From positions 705,009-769,008 of the forward strand of contig NZ_LMPD01000002.1 of the NCBI RefSeq assembly GCF_001424305.1: a stretch of 64,000 nt of DNA, in the 5' to 3' direction. Each line of letters begins with the position of its first letter. The first letter of the stretch is position 1. Source of the DNA: Pedobacter sp. Leaf176. GTDB taxonomy: Bacteria > Bacteroidota > Bacteroidia > Sphingobacteriales > Sphingobacteriaceae. The notes below the pieces were generated by a model. The model was given only the letters and a program-made list of their open reading frames with translations, was not told the DNA's origin and searched no databases. Below are positions 41,800 to 50,291 of the stretch, in pieces. The translations under genes and the position numbers were made by a program.

Positions 41800-42687
41800 T
41801 TAAAGTAAAACAATCTTTAAAGCAAGTTCTACCTCACCTCGCTTTAAAAAGTTTTGCGCAAGTTCATGTAATTCCCTTTCTCTATTTGTAACGTCACCGA
41901 TTGTAGCATCCAGAACGTCTTTAACTTCTGCCAACTGGCTGATTAAGTCGATTTCATTTTCTGTTGGAAGCTTTTCTACATTCCCCAACATACCCAAATC
42001 GTTACCTGTTAACACTTTCGATAAGCGAACTGTTTTTGGCAGGCGATCCACCCCTATTCCTAATTTTGATAAAGGTTTTGCGACTTTAAATAAGTTATCC
42101 CTGGTTACCCTGCAATACCAATCGCCACCCAAACGAGCCACCAAATCCATCTTTTGCTGGTCAATTTTGCCGTTTTCATCTAGAACCTCTTCATTGATAT
42201 GGATCAGTTTGACTTCAGCTAAAACCAAATTGCCTGCACCATGGGCATCACCTAAAGGTATTATGTCATTGATAACACACTCCAGCTGAACAGGTGCTTC
42301 AGCAACTCTCGGCGGTGCAATAATATCAGACTTCAACATTGTAAAACCGGCCTTTTCGAATTCATTAATGCCTCTCGCATATTCGGTACTGGCTAAACTC
42401 ATCTGTTGAACCATATCATAATTAACAATGTTAATCACGCACTCTTTTACCTGAAGGACATTTTCTAAAGTATGCTTTATCGTATTATCGCGAACACGCC
42501 TTGCCGGAGAAAAAATGCAGATAGGCGGTTTTGTGCTGAACATATTGAAAAAGCTGAACGGACTTAAGTTTACATTCCCTTCACTATCAATGGTTGATGC
42601 AAAGCAAATTGGACGCGGAGCAATTGCATATTGCAGGTAATCCTGGAGTTGTAAGGCCGATAATTCTTCGGTTTTTAAGGTTATCAA
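41800..42687 (-). CDS. flavin reductase-like domain protein
   Basis: A 295-residue protein with the FMN-binding flavin reductase fold. IAPRPICFASTIDSEGNVNLSPFSFFN is the classic N-terminal signature, and ACVIN-like and GAGNLVLAEVKLIHI blocks complete the barrel. The C-terminal 80 residues are helical and extend past the usual domain. It lies in the tyrosine-degradation neighbourhood, 112 bp from the FAH-family gene on the same strand. Whether it belongs to the pathway is not established. Confidence 0.88.
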   Translation of the reverse strand: MITLKTEELSALQLQDYLQYAIAPRPICFASTIDSEGNVNLSPFSFFNMFSTKPPICIFSPARRVRDNTIKHTLENVLQVKECVINIVNYDMVQQMSLASTEYARGINEFEKAGFTMLKSDIIAPPRVAEAPVQLECVINDIIPLGDAHGAGNLVLAEVKLIHINEEVLDENGKIDQQKMDLVARLGGDWYCRVTRDNLFKVAKPLSKLGIGVDRLPKTVRLSKVLTGNDLGMLGNVEKLPTENEIDLISQLAEVKDVLDATIGDVTNRERELHELAQNFLKRGEVELALKIVLL

Positions 42688-42799
42688 GATTGAAGTGTTT
42701 TAATTTGATGTCAGGAAGTTTAACATTTTAATTGTTAAGAAGCTGAAATGCTTTGGATGCAAATAATTTTTTCCCAAACATTCTAACTTTACAACAACA

Positions 42800-43804
42800 T
42801 TAACCTTTTAATTTCTTCAAACCTAAAATAGAAAAATCAGTATCGGTTTTGGTAATTGTATTTACTAAGGCACCTAATCCGGTTATTTCCATTTCAACGA
42901 CATCGCCTGGTTGCAACCACTGGGTCTTATAATTTGGATCATTTAATAGCCCGGTTCCATTTAGCTCTAAAAAGCAGCCTGTTCCTACAGTTCCGGAACC
43001 AATTACATCTCCTGGTAAAATGTCTACACCATAGGCACACCGCTCGATGATTTCGGCGAAGGTCCAGTCCATATCTGAAGCATTTCCACGGGAAACTTCA
43101 ATGCCGTTTACATGGCAGGTCATTTTTAAATCGTAGGCATTGCCTGTATGACCATCTTTCGGCGCTACTTTATATTGCTCCAGTTCATCTGGCGTAACTA
43201 ACCAGGGTCCAATAACAGTAGAAAAGTCTTTTCCTTTAGCGGGCCCGAGGTTCAACAGCATTTCTTCCATCTGCAAGGTCCTGGCACTCATATCGTTCAT
43301 CACCATATATCCTGCAATATATTGGTCGGCCTCTGCGGCCTTAATATTTCTTCCTTTTCTGCCAATCACAATGGCTAATTCAAGTTCGAAATCGAGCTTT
43401 TCAAAGTGATCGGGCATGCATTCAATTTCGCCGGTGCCCTGAATTGCATTGTGGTTCGTAAAATAAAAAATAGGGTACTCATCAAATTGTGGAATCATAT
43501 CCACTTTCCTATTTCTACGGGCAGCTGCTACGTGTTGCCTGAAAGCATAACCATCCCTGCAGCTTGTAGGATTCGGAACTGGCGCCATAATCTCATAAAA
43601 AATCTCTTCTTTTGCTACAATCGTTCCATCCTTGATTTGTACATCAACCTTTTTAGCTCTTTCCATCAGCACTTCTCCACCCTGTAAAAACTCACTCATG
43701 GTATCGGGAAGTAATTTATCGCAACTGTTTAAATTATAGATGTGGCCATTTATAAAAACGCCAAGATGTACCCTGTCTTCAGTTTTGTATGATACTAATT
43801 TCAT
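42800..43804 (-). CDS. fumarylacetoacetate hydrolase family protein
   Basis: A 334-residue FAH-fold hydrolase, the likely final step of tyrosine degradation (fumarylacetoacetate to fumarate and acetoacetate). The metal-binding acidic residues are in KLDFELELAIVIG, followed by MVMNDMSARTLQ, KGKDFSTVIGPWLVTPDEL and GDVIGSGTVGTGCFLELNG. The N-terminal 90 residues are a small domain. The gene is divergent from hmgA and hpd. Related members act on other diketo acids, so the specific substrate is inferred from context. Confidence 0.88.
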   Translation of the reverse strand: MKLVSYKTEDRVHLGVFINGHIYNLNSCDKLLPDTMSEFLQGGEVLMERAKKVDVQIKDGTIVAKEEIFYEIMAPVPNPTSCRDGYAFRQHVAAARRNRKVDMIPQFDEYPIFYFTNHNAIQGTGEIECMPDHFEKLDFELELAIVIGRKGRNIKAAEADQYIAGYMVMNDMSARTLQMEEMLLNLGPAKGKDFSTVIGPWLVTPDELEQYKVAPKDGHTGNAYDLKMTCHVNGIEVSRGNASDMDWTFAEIIERCAYGVDILPGDVIGSGTVGTGCFLELNGTGLLNDPNYKTQWLQPGDVVEMEITGLGALVNTITKTDTDFSILGLKKLKG

Positions 43805-43870
43805 ATAATTTGGTTAAAATACGCGGTAAAGCTAATGATTTAGGGCAGCAATAAAAAAGCAAAAAATTAT

Positions 43871-44326
43871 TTATTTAACCTCTGTATAGCGCCGCAAATC
43901 TGACTTTATCAACGGAAAATCATTGACGTTAAGTTTTTTATAAAACCTTTTATTGGCAAAAAGTTCGCCAGCAACCAGGCCAACACAAAAGCCTATCGGT
44001 ATACCTACAACTATAATCACGGCTGTTTCGAGTGCATTTGGGTTGTCAATGGCAAACGCGGCAGCAGCAATTGCAGTCGCAATGGCTACAGGCGCAACGA
44101 TTCCGCGCCTATGAATGTAAAGTTTTTCTATTTGCTCTGTTTCTAATCTTATTGTATCACCATTGCTTTTTATTAAAGTCAACTGATTATCTTCCGCCGC
44201 ATAAAAGAATCCGCGATGCCTTTTTCCTTGATGTTCAACAACCTTAATTTTATATTTCCAACGCTTTTGGGCCGATGCATAAAATGAAACAGAACAGCAA
44301 AATAACAACGCTATAAGAAATTTCAT
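43871..44326 (-). CDS. secreted or membrane-associated protein of unknown function
   Basis: A 151-residue protein with signal peptide MKFLIALLFCCSVSFYASA. Residues 20-75 look like a small beta-barrel motif (LTLIKSNGDTIRLETEQIEKL). Residues 75-125 are a hydrophobic, glycine-containing stretch (VAPVAIATAIAAAAFAI, VGIPIGFCVGLVAGE) resembling a glycine-zipper. The C terminus is charged. I do not recognise the family. No relation to the neighbouring tyrosine genes is apparent beyond location. Confidence 0.7.
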   Translation of the reverse strand: MKFLIALLFCCSVSFYASAQKRWKYKIKVVEHQGKRHRGFFYAAEDNQLTLIKSNGDTIRLETEQIEKLYIHRRGIVAPVAIATAIAAAAFAIDNPNALETAVIIVVGIPIGFCVGLVAGELFANKRFYKKLNVNDFPLIKSDLRRYTEVK

Positions 44327-44402
44327 ATTTATCTTGTGATATTTTAAATATAAACAAATTTTATGTTCAAAATAAAATCATTACTTTAGCAGCACCAAAA
44401 TC

Positions 44403-44504
44403 ATGATTTTAAAAGCATTACATATCAACCTCGTAAACGATGCAATTGCTGCGCGACGTTATAAGATGCTGTCGAAATTAATCATGGCTCAATATTCTCT
44501 GTAA
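44403..44504 (+). CDS. possible small ORF upstream of hmgA
   Basis: ATG-to-TAA frame of 33 residues (MILKALHINLVNDAIAARRY...), lying 84 bp before hmgA. The peptide has an amphipathic helix pattern with basic residues. A TACTTTAG box precedes it by about 15 bp. It may be a small protein, a leader peptide or coincidence. No family is recognised. Confidence 0.35.
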   Translation: MILKALHINLVNDAIAARRYKMLSKLIMAQYSL

Positions 44505-44588
44505 TCTTCCTGCATACATCTTGGTCGAAACGCATTCGTGTTTTGATTGTTTTATTCTAAAGATTTTTCTAACCACAAAATAATTATT

Positions 44589-45755
44589 ATGCCTGTTTAT
44601 CATAAATTGGGGCAAATACCTGCAAAACGACACACGGTTTTCCGTAAGCCCGATGGTAATCTGTATGCCGAAGAACTGGTATCAACCGAGGGTTTTTCCA
44701 GCCTCTATTCATTGGTTTACCATTGCCACCCCCCAACCATTGTGAAGCATTTAGGTGAGCCCTATAACGTTGAACCAAAAATTGCACGCGAAAAACACCT
44801 GAAGCATACCAGCCTGATTGGGTTTAACATCAAACCTGAGGATGATTACCTCGAAAGTCGTAAACCGGTTTTAGTAAACAGCGATTTACACATCGTTTTA
44901 GCTGCGCCGCGAAAATCGATGACAGATTACTTCTATAAAAACAGCCAGGCCGACGAAATGATTTTTGTTCATGAAGGTTCAGGAAAACTTAAAACCGGGT
45001 TTGGCGAAATTAAGTTTGCATATGGTGATTACCTGATTATTCCGAGGGGTACAATTTATCAAATAGAATTTGACAATGAAAATAACCGGATGTTCATTGT
45101 AGAAAGCTTCAGTCCGTTACGACCGCCAAAAAGGTATATGAATCAATATGGCCAGTTAATGGAACATTCACCTTATTGTGAACGTGACTTCCGTTTACCC
45201 GAAAACCTGCAAACACATGATGAGTACGGGGATTTTAAGGTATTGATTAAAAAGCAAGGCCTGATTTATCCTTACACTTATGGTACACACCCATTTGACT
45301 ATGTTGGTTGGGATGGCTACCATTACCCATATGCCTTTTCAATACATGATTTCGAACCCATAACCGGTCGTTTGCACCAACCGCCACCGGTACATCAAAC
45401 TTTTGAGGGTCATAACTTCGTAGTATGTTCTTTTGTACCGCGTAAATACGATTACCATCCCGATTCGATCCCTGCACCGTACAACCACAGCAACGTGGAT
45501 AGCGATGAAGTTTTATACTATGTTGATGGCGATTTTATGAGCAGAAAAAGCGTAGTAAAAGGCCAGATTACCCTGCATCCAGGCGGAATTCCCCATGGAC
45601 CGCATCCGGGAACCGTCGAAAAGTCTATTGGAAAAGAAAAAACCGATGAACTGGCTGTAATGATCGACCCATTTAAACCACTGATGCTTACTCAAGAGGC
45701 ACTGGATATTGAGGACGAGAACTACCACAAAAGCTGGCAAATCAACATCGAATAA
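44589..45755 (+). CDS. hmgA: homogentisate 1,2-dioxygenase
   Basis: Ring-cleaving non-haem iron dioxygenase of 388 residues that turns homogentisate into maleylacetoacetate. The start at 44589 (MPVYHKLGQIPAKRHTVF) is preferred; the TTG at 44547 adds an unlikely 14 residues. The family blocks are strong: VHEGSGKLKTGFGEI, PPVHQTFEGHNFVVCSFVPR, the Glu in SDEVLYY and the His ligands in PHGPHPG. It is followed 58 bp later by hpd, and a small ORF precedes it. A member of the Phe/Tyr catabolic set. Confidence 0.95.
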   Translation: MPVYHKLGQIPAKRHTVFRKPDGNLYAEELVSTEGFSSLYSLVYHCHPPTIVKHLGEPYNVEPKIAREKHLKHTSLIGFNIKPEDDYLESRKPVLVNSDLHIVLAAPRKSMTDYFYKNSQADEMIFVHEGSGKLKTGFGEIKFAYGDYLIIPRGTIYQIEFDNENNRMFIVESFSPLRPPKRYMNQYGQLMEHSPYCERDFRLPENLQTHDEYGDFKVLIKKQGLIYPYTYGTHPFDYVGWDGYHYPYAFSIHDFEPITGRLHQPPPVHQTFEGHNFVVCSFVPRKYDYHPDSIPAPYNHSNVDSDEVLYYVDGDFMSRKSVVKGQITLHPGGIPHGPHPGTVEKSIGKEKTDELAVMIDPFKPLMLTQEALDIEDENYHKSWQINIE

Positions 45756-45769
45756 AATCGGCCTAAAAC

Positions 45770-45811
45770 ATCACATCTTGATACTTGATAATAACTACTT
45801 GATACTATAAA
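45770..45811 (+). repeat. TTGATACTTGATA-type repeat ahead of hpd
   Basis: Short repeats (CTTGATACTTGATA and CTTGATACT) between hmgA and hpd. Their complement TATCAAGTATCA is the core of the 21-bp units found inside valS. Confidence 0.7.
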
Positions 45812-45813
45812 AT

Positions 45814-46944
45814 ATGGAAACACTAACTTTCGCAGAAAAGATATCTAAAGCGCAGGATTTTCTGCCAATTAACGGAACGGATTACGTAGAATTTTACGTT
45901 GGCAATGCCAGGCAAGCTGCCCATTATTACAAAACCGCATTCGGCTTTCAAAGTTTAGCCTACGCCGGACCGGAAACAGGAGTACGTGATCGGGCATCAT
46001 ACGTTTTGCAACAAGGCAAAATCAGGCTGATATTAACCACGGCGCTAAAGTCAGACCATCCGATTTCGGAACATGTTAAAAAACACGGCGATGGTGTTAA
46101 AGTATTAGCACTTTGGGTTGATGATGCCTATAGTGCTTTTGAAGAAACAACCAAACGCGGCGCTAAAGCTTATATGGAACCAACAACGTTAACGGATGAG
46201 CATGGCGAGGTGAAAATGAGCGGAATATATACTTATGGCGAAACCGTTCACATGTTTATTGAGAGAAAAAATTATACAGGCACCTTTATGCCGGGTTTCC
46301 GTGATTGGGAAAGTGATTATAAACCATCGGATACAGGTCTGTTATACATCGATCACTGCGTGGGTAATGTAGGTTGGAACCGTATGAATGAAGCCGTGAA
46401 ATGGTATGAAGATGTAATGGGTTTCGTAAATATTTTATCTTTCGATGATAAGCAAATTAACACGGAATATTCTGCATTGATGAGCAAGGTAATGAGCAAT
46501 GGGAATGGTTTTTCAAAATTCCCGATTAATGAGCCTGCCGAGGGTAAAAAGAAATCGCAGATTGAAGAGTACCTTGAATATTATGAAGGAGAAGGCGTTC
46601 AGCACATCGCAGTTGCTACCAAAGACATTGTAAAAACAGTTGAAGAATTAAAGGCACGTGGGGTTGAGTTTTTAAGTGCTCCACCAGAAGCCTACTATGA
46701 TATGATGCCGCAGCGGGTTGGTAAAATTGATGAAGAAATCTCATTGCTGGAAAGTCTTGGGATTTTAGTTGATTGTGACGAAGAAGGTTATTTATTGCAG
46801 ATATTTACCAAACCGATTGAAGACCGGCCGACACTTTTCTTTGAAATAATCCAGCGCAAGGGTGCACAAAGCTTTGGAGCAGGAAACTTTAAAGCATTAT
46901 TCGAATCACTGGAGCGCGAACAGGAATTGAGGGGAAACCTGTAA
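45814..46944 (+). CDS. hpd: 4-hydroxyphenylpyruvate dioxygenase
   Basis: Iron-dependent dioxygenase of 376 residues converting 4-hydroxyphenylpyruvate to homogentisate. Two VOC-type modules are visible. The second carries the metal site, with His in IDHCVGNVG and EGVQHIAVAT and Glu in LFFEIIQRKGAQSFGAGNFKALFE, the canonical C-terminal signature. FAEKISKAQDFLPINGTDYVEFYVG at the start is typical of Bacteroidota Hpd. It lies directly after hmgA. A strong terminator at 47029-47062 ends the unit. An aminotransferase for the step before it was not seen in the window. Confidence 0.96.
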   Translation: METLTFAEKISKAQDFLPINGTDYVEFYVGNARQAAHYYKTAFGFQSLAYAGPETGVRDRASYVLQQGKIRLILTTALKSDHPISEHVKKHGDGVKVLALWVDDAYSAFEETTKRGAKAYMEPTTLTDEHGEVKMSGIYTYGETVHMFIERKNYTGTFMPGFRDWESDYKPSDTGLLYIDHCVGNVGWNRMNEAVKWYEDVMGFVNILSFDDKQINTEYSALMSKVMSNGNGFSKFPINEPAEGKKKSQIEEYLEYYEGEGVQHIAVATKDIVKTVEELKARGVEFLSAPPEAYYDMMPQRVGKIDEEISLLESLGILVDCDEEGYLLQIFTKPIEDRPTLFFEIIQRKGAQSFGAGNFKALFESLEREQELRGNL

Positions 46945-47028
46945 AATAAAATGGTTTTATAATAATCCTTTTTTCCAAATAATAACGCTTTAATACATTG
47001 AACATGAATTCTTAATGTTCGCTGGAAG

Positions 47029-47062
47029 AGCAGGTACTTAAAATTAAGTACCTGCTTTTTTT
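47029..47062 (+). terminator. rho-independent terminator after hpd
   Basis: Stem AGCAGGTACTTA (47029-47040) with its perfect complement (47045-47056), a 4-nt loop, and a run of T to 47062. Classic form. Confidence 0.92.
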
Positions 47063-47180
47063 ATAATGCCATACCAAATAAAAAATCCGGTCGTTAATTT
47101 GTGTTATTAACAGATGTTAATTACTTCTGTTAATAAACTTTGATACTATTTTTAATTTAGTACCGACCATAATTGAAACT

Positions 47181-47239
47181 GATGGAGCCATCATGATATA
47201 ATATAGTGTTTGTAACAACCAGACCATGATAGCTTCATC
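47181..47239 (+). promoter_or_regulatory. imperfect inverted repeat in the TPR operon leader
   Basis: GATGGAGCCATCATGA (47181-47196) pairs with CCATGATAGCTTCATC (47224-47239), two mismatches and one G-U pair, loop of 27 nt. It could be an operator or an mRNA hairpin controlling the downstream operon. Confidence 0.4.
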
Positions 47240-47260
47240 ACCATTGAAAGATATACACGA

Positions 47261-50200
47261 ATGAAAAAAAAATACTTACTGATTCCGCTGCTTATAACAG
47301 GAAGTTTTAGCACATATGCGCAAGTCAGCGCGGTACAAAACCTCAATAAGAACTATCAAACGGGCTTAGAATTATTAGATAAAGAGAAATATACCGCGGC
47401 TTCGCAGCAATTTAAACTTGTTGAGCAGCAACGCTTTAAGCCTAACTCCCAATCAGAAAGTAATGCAGAATTATCCTTATTAAAGGAAAATGCTAAATTT
47501 TATGCGGCAGTTTGTGCATTAGAATTAACAAATAGTGATGCAGAGAGCTTATTCCAGGCATTCATCCGTGATTACCCCTTAAATTCCAATACTAAACTAG
47601 CATACTTTTATGTTGGAAAGACCTATTTTAACCAGAAAAACTACGAAAAAGCACTGGAATGGTTTGAAAAAACGGACCCTTCAACGCTCTCCGGTAAACA
47701 ACGGAATGAATACCAGTTCAAGCAGGGCTATGCTTATTTCATGCTTAAAGATTACGATAAAGCGGAGCCCTTATTCGAAAAGGTAAAAAAAGAAGAAGGT
47801 GAGTTCCAGGAAAGTGCAACCTATTATTTCGCTTATATTAATTATTTAAATAAAGAGTACAAAACAGCTTTAGCCAACTTTGAAAAGTTAAAGGGTTCAC
47901 CAACATATGAAGCGAGTTATCCTTATTACATCACTTCAATGTACTACCTGGATGAACGTTACGATGATGTTATCAGCTATGCGCTACCAGCTATTGCAAA
48001 GACAAAACAACAATTCGAACCTGAAATGCTTAGCCTGGTTGCAGCTTCTTATTTCGCTAAATCTGAATTTAAAAACGCAGAAAAATATTTTACAGAGTTC
48101 TATGCAAAGGATAAGAGTGAGGTAAAAAACAACCTATTCATTTATCAATACGGTTATTCATTATTTCAAAATAAGAAATACACTCAGTCTGTCGCTGTAT
48201 TGGAAAAATTAAATTCTGATGATGTTTACCTGCAAAATGGTATGCTCACGTTGGGTAAAGCTTTTATCCAGTTAGGGAATAAAGAAAAGGCCCAAAGTGC
48301 TTTTTTCCGTGCATCACGCCTGGATTTCGATAAGGTAATACAGGAAGAGGCCTGGTTAAACTATGCCAAATTGAGCTATGAATTAAATTTTCATCAGCAA
48401 GCTTTAGATGCAACACAGAGTTTCCTTAAAACCTTTCCAAAATCCAGAAAAATAAACGAAGCTAAAACGCTTTTGGGTGAGGTTTTGCTAACCACAAAAA
48501 ATTACCAGGCAGCTGTTGATATTTTAGAACCCATTCCTGATAAAACTTTAGAAGCAAAGGAAGCTTATCAAAAAGTGACTTATTTCCGGGGCCTGGAATT
48601 TTACAACGAACGTGCCTTTCCAAATGCCCTCGCTATGTTTCTACGGTCGGATAAATTCCCGGAAGACAATGAAATTCACGCCTTAAATACCTACTGGAAG
48701 GGTGAATCAATGTACGAATTACGTAAATATGGCGAAGCCGTTTCAACTTTTGAAAAGTTCTTAAAAATGCCTGACGCGGATAAAACCGGTGTTTATAATT
48801 TTGCTAACTATGCGCTTGCTTATGCTGCCTTTGAAGATGAAAAGTACAGTAAAGCGGCAACTTATTTCGAGCGCTTTCTGGCAGGGAGTGATAAAGACCA
48901 GAAAACTATCGATGATGCAACCATCCGTTTAGCCGATTCGTATTTTGTAAATAAAAATTATGGCAACGCGATGAGCAATTACAATAAAATCATCAGCCGT
49001 AAAACAAGTGCAGAAGATTATGCCATTTTCCAGAAAGGTATGATTCAGGGATTGGAAAACCAGTACGACGTGAAAATTGCAACCATGCAAAGTTTACTTC
49101 AGCGTTTCCCTAACTCTAACTATGCAGATGACGCTGGCTTTGAAACAGCATATACTTATTTTAATAAAGGTGATTTAGAAAAATCAAAAACGGATTTGGT
49201 TGGTTTGGTTGCTAAATATCCGCGCAGCAGTTATGTACCTAAAGCGTTAGTAACTATAGGCTTGGTTCAATACAACCAGGATCAGGATGATGCAGCTTTA
49301 GAATCATTTAAAAAAGTAATCCGCGACTATCCAAGTGCCGATGAAGCCAAACAAGCCATGGAATCCATTAAAAATATTTATGTAGATAAAGGTGATGCAA
49401 ATGGGTTTATCAGCTATGCCGGTACAACGCCACTTGGCAACTATTCGAATGCAGAACAAGATAACATTGTCTTTGCAGCCGCCAATAATCTATATTTAAA
49501 AGGTGATGCCAACGGTGCATTGCAAGCCATTAACGCCTACTTTGATAAATTTCCAAAAGCAATTCACGATAAAGAAGGTAAATTCATAAGAGCCGAATCA
49601 CTAGTCAAATTAGGTCGTCCTGAGGATGCCATTGCAGATTACGAATACATCTTAAATGACTGGACAAGTGATTACACAGAACGTTCTTTGTTGAGCATTT
49701 CAAAAGTATTTCTAGATCAGAAAAAATACAATGAGGCAATTGTTTACCTGAAAAGATTGGAAACGACAACGGATTACAAAGCACATTATGGCTATGCCAT
49801 CAATAACTTGTTAAAGGCATATACGGCGCTCAATTCTGCAGATGATATGATAAAGTATGCACAACTGACCAAAGAATCAGAAAAAGCATCGGAAGAAGAA
49901 AAAAATAGTTCAGGTTTATATGCCGGTAAAGCATACCTAATAAAGGGCGATACGACAACAGCCATAAAAGAATTTAAAAATGTTGTCGCGAAAACTAAAA
50001 CCGTTGCTGCTGCAGAGGCAAAATACAACCTGGCCTTTCTGGAATATACAAAGGGTGATTTTAAAACCTCAACAAAAACATGCTTCGATTTAATTAATAA
50101 CATGGCTTCTTATGATTACTGGGTTGCCAAAGCCTTCATTCTGTTATCAGATAATTACGTTGCGCTCAAAGATAATTTACAGGCAAAAAGTACACTGCTA

Positions 50201-50287
50201 AGTATTATCGATAATTACGATAATAAAACAGATGACATTATTCCTACAGCCAAACAAAAATTAGAAAAATTAACCCCGAAGAAGTAG
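47261..50287 (+). CDS. large TPR-repeat periplasmic protein
   Basis: A 1008-residue protein with signal peptide (MKKKYLLIPLLITGSFSTYA) and TPR or Sel1-like helical repeats through nearly all its length; examples are AYFYVGKTYFNQKNYEKALEWFE and EAAYTYFNKGDLEKSK-type units. The repeats should form a superhelical scaffold in the periplasm. It is 4 bp from the small outer-membrane protein gene and starts the envelope operon. TPR proteins of this sort often organise complexes such as outer-membrane assembly machinery. Its exact partner is inferred from operon order only. Confidence 0.92.
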   Translation: MKKKYLLIPLLITGSFSTYAQVSAVQNLNKNYQTGLELLDKEKYTAASQQFKLVEQQRFKPNSQSESNAELSLLKENAKFYAAVCALELTNSDAESLFQAFIRDYPLNSNTKLAYFYVGKTYFNQKNYEKALEWFEKTDPSTLSGKQRNEYQFKQGYAYFMLKDYDKAEPLFEKVKKEEGEFQESATYYFAYINYLNKEYKTALANFEKLKGSPTYEASYPYYITSMYYLDERYDDVISYALPAIAKTKQQFEPEMLSLVAASYFAKSEFKNAEKYFTEFYAKDKSEVKNNLFIYQYGYSLFQNKKYTQSVAVLEKLNSDDVYLQNGMLTLGKAFIQLGNKEKAQSAFFRASRLDFDKVIQEEAWLNYAKLSYELNFHQQALDATQSFLKTFPKSRKINEAKTLLGEVLLTTKNYQAAVDILEPIPDKTLEAKEAYQKVTYFRGLEFYNERAFPNALAMFLRSDKFPEDNEIHALNTYWKGESMYELRKYGEAVSTFEKFLKMPDADKTGVYNFANYALAYAAFEDEKYSKAATYFERFLAGSDKDQKTIDDATIRLADSYFVNKNYGNAMSNYNKIISRKTSAEDYAIFQKGMIQGLENQYDVKIATMQSLLQRFPNSNYADDAGFETAYTYFNKGDLEKSKTDLVGLVAKYPRSSYVPKALVTIGLVQYNQDQDDAALESFKKVIRDYPSADEAKQAMESIKNIYVDKGDANGFISYAGTTPLGNYSNAEQDNIVFAAANNLYLKGDANGALQAINAYFDKFPKAIHDKEGKFIRAESLVKLGRPEDAIADYEYILNDWTSDYTERSLLSISKVFLDQKKYNEAIVYLKRLETTTDYKAHYGYAINNLLKAYTALNSADDMIKYAQLTKESEKASEEEKNSSGLYAGKAYLIKGDTTTAIKEFKNVVAKTKTVAAAEAKYNLAFLEYTKGDFKTSTKTCFDLINNMASYDYWVAKAFILLSDNYVALKDNLQAKSTLLSIIDNYDNKTDDIIPTAKQKLEKLTPKK

Positions 50288-50291
50288 CAAC

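Larger units (their letters stand above)
46945..47260. other. 316-bp gap with terminator and 5' hairpin of the TPR operon
   Basis: Contains the hpd terminator (47029-47062), then an AT-rich promoter region, then an imperfect 15-bp inverted repeat (47181-47196 with 47224-47239). The repeat ends about 21 nt before the TPR gene start. No gene seen. Confidence 0.6.

Noticed and set aside
44547..44588. TTG-initiated extension of hmgA
   Set aside because: Adds a tail unlike the family and ignores the better ATG at 44589.
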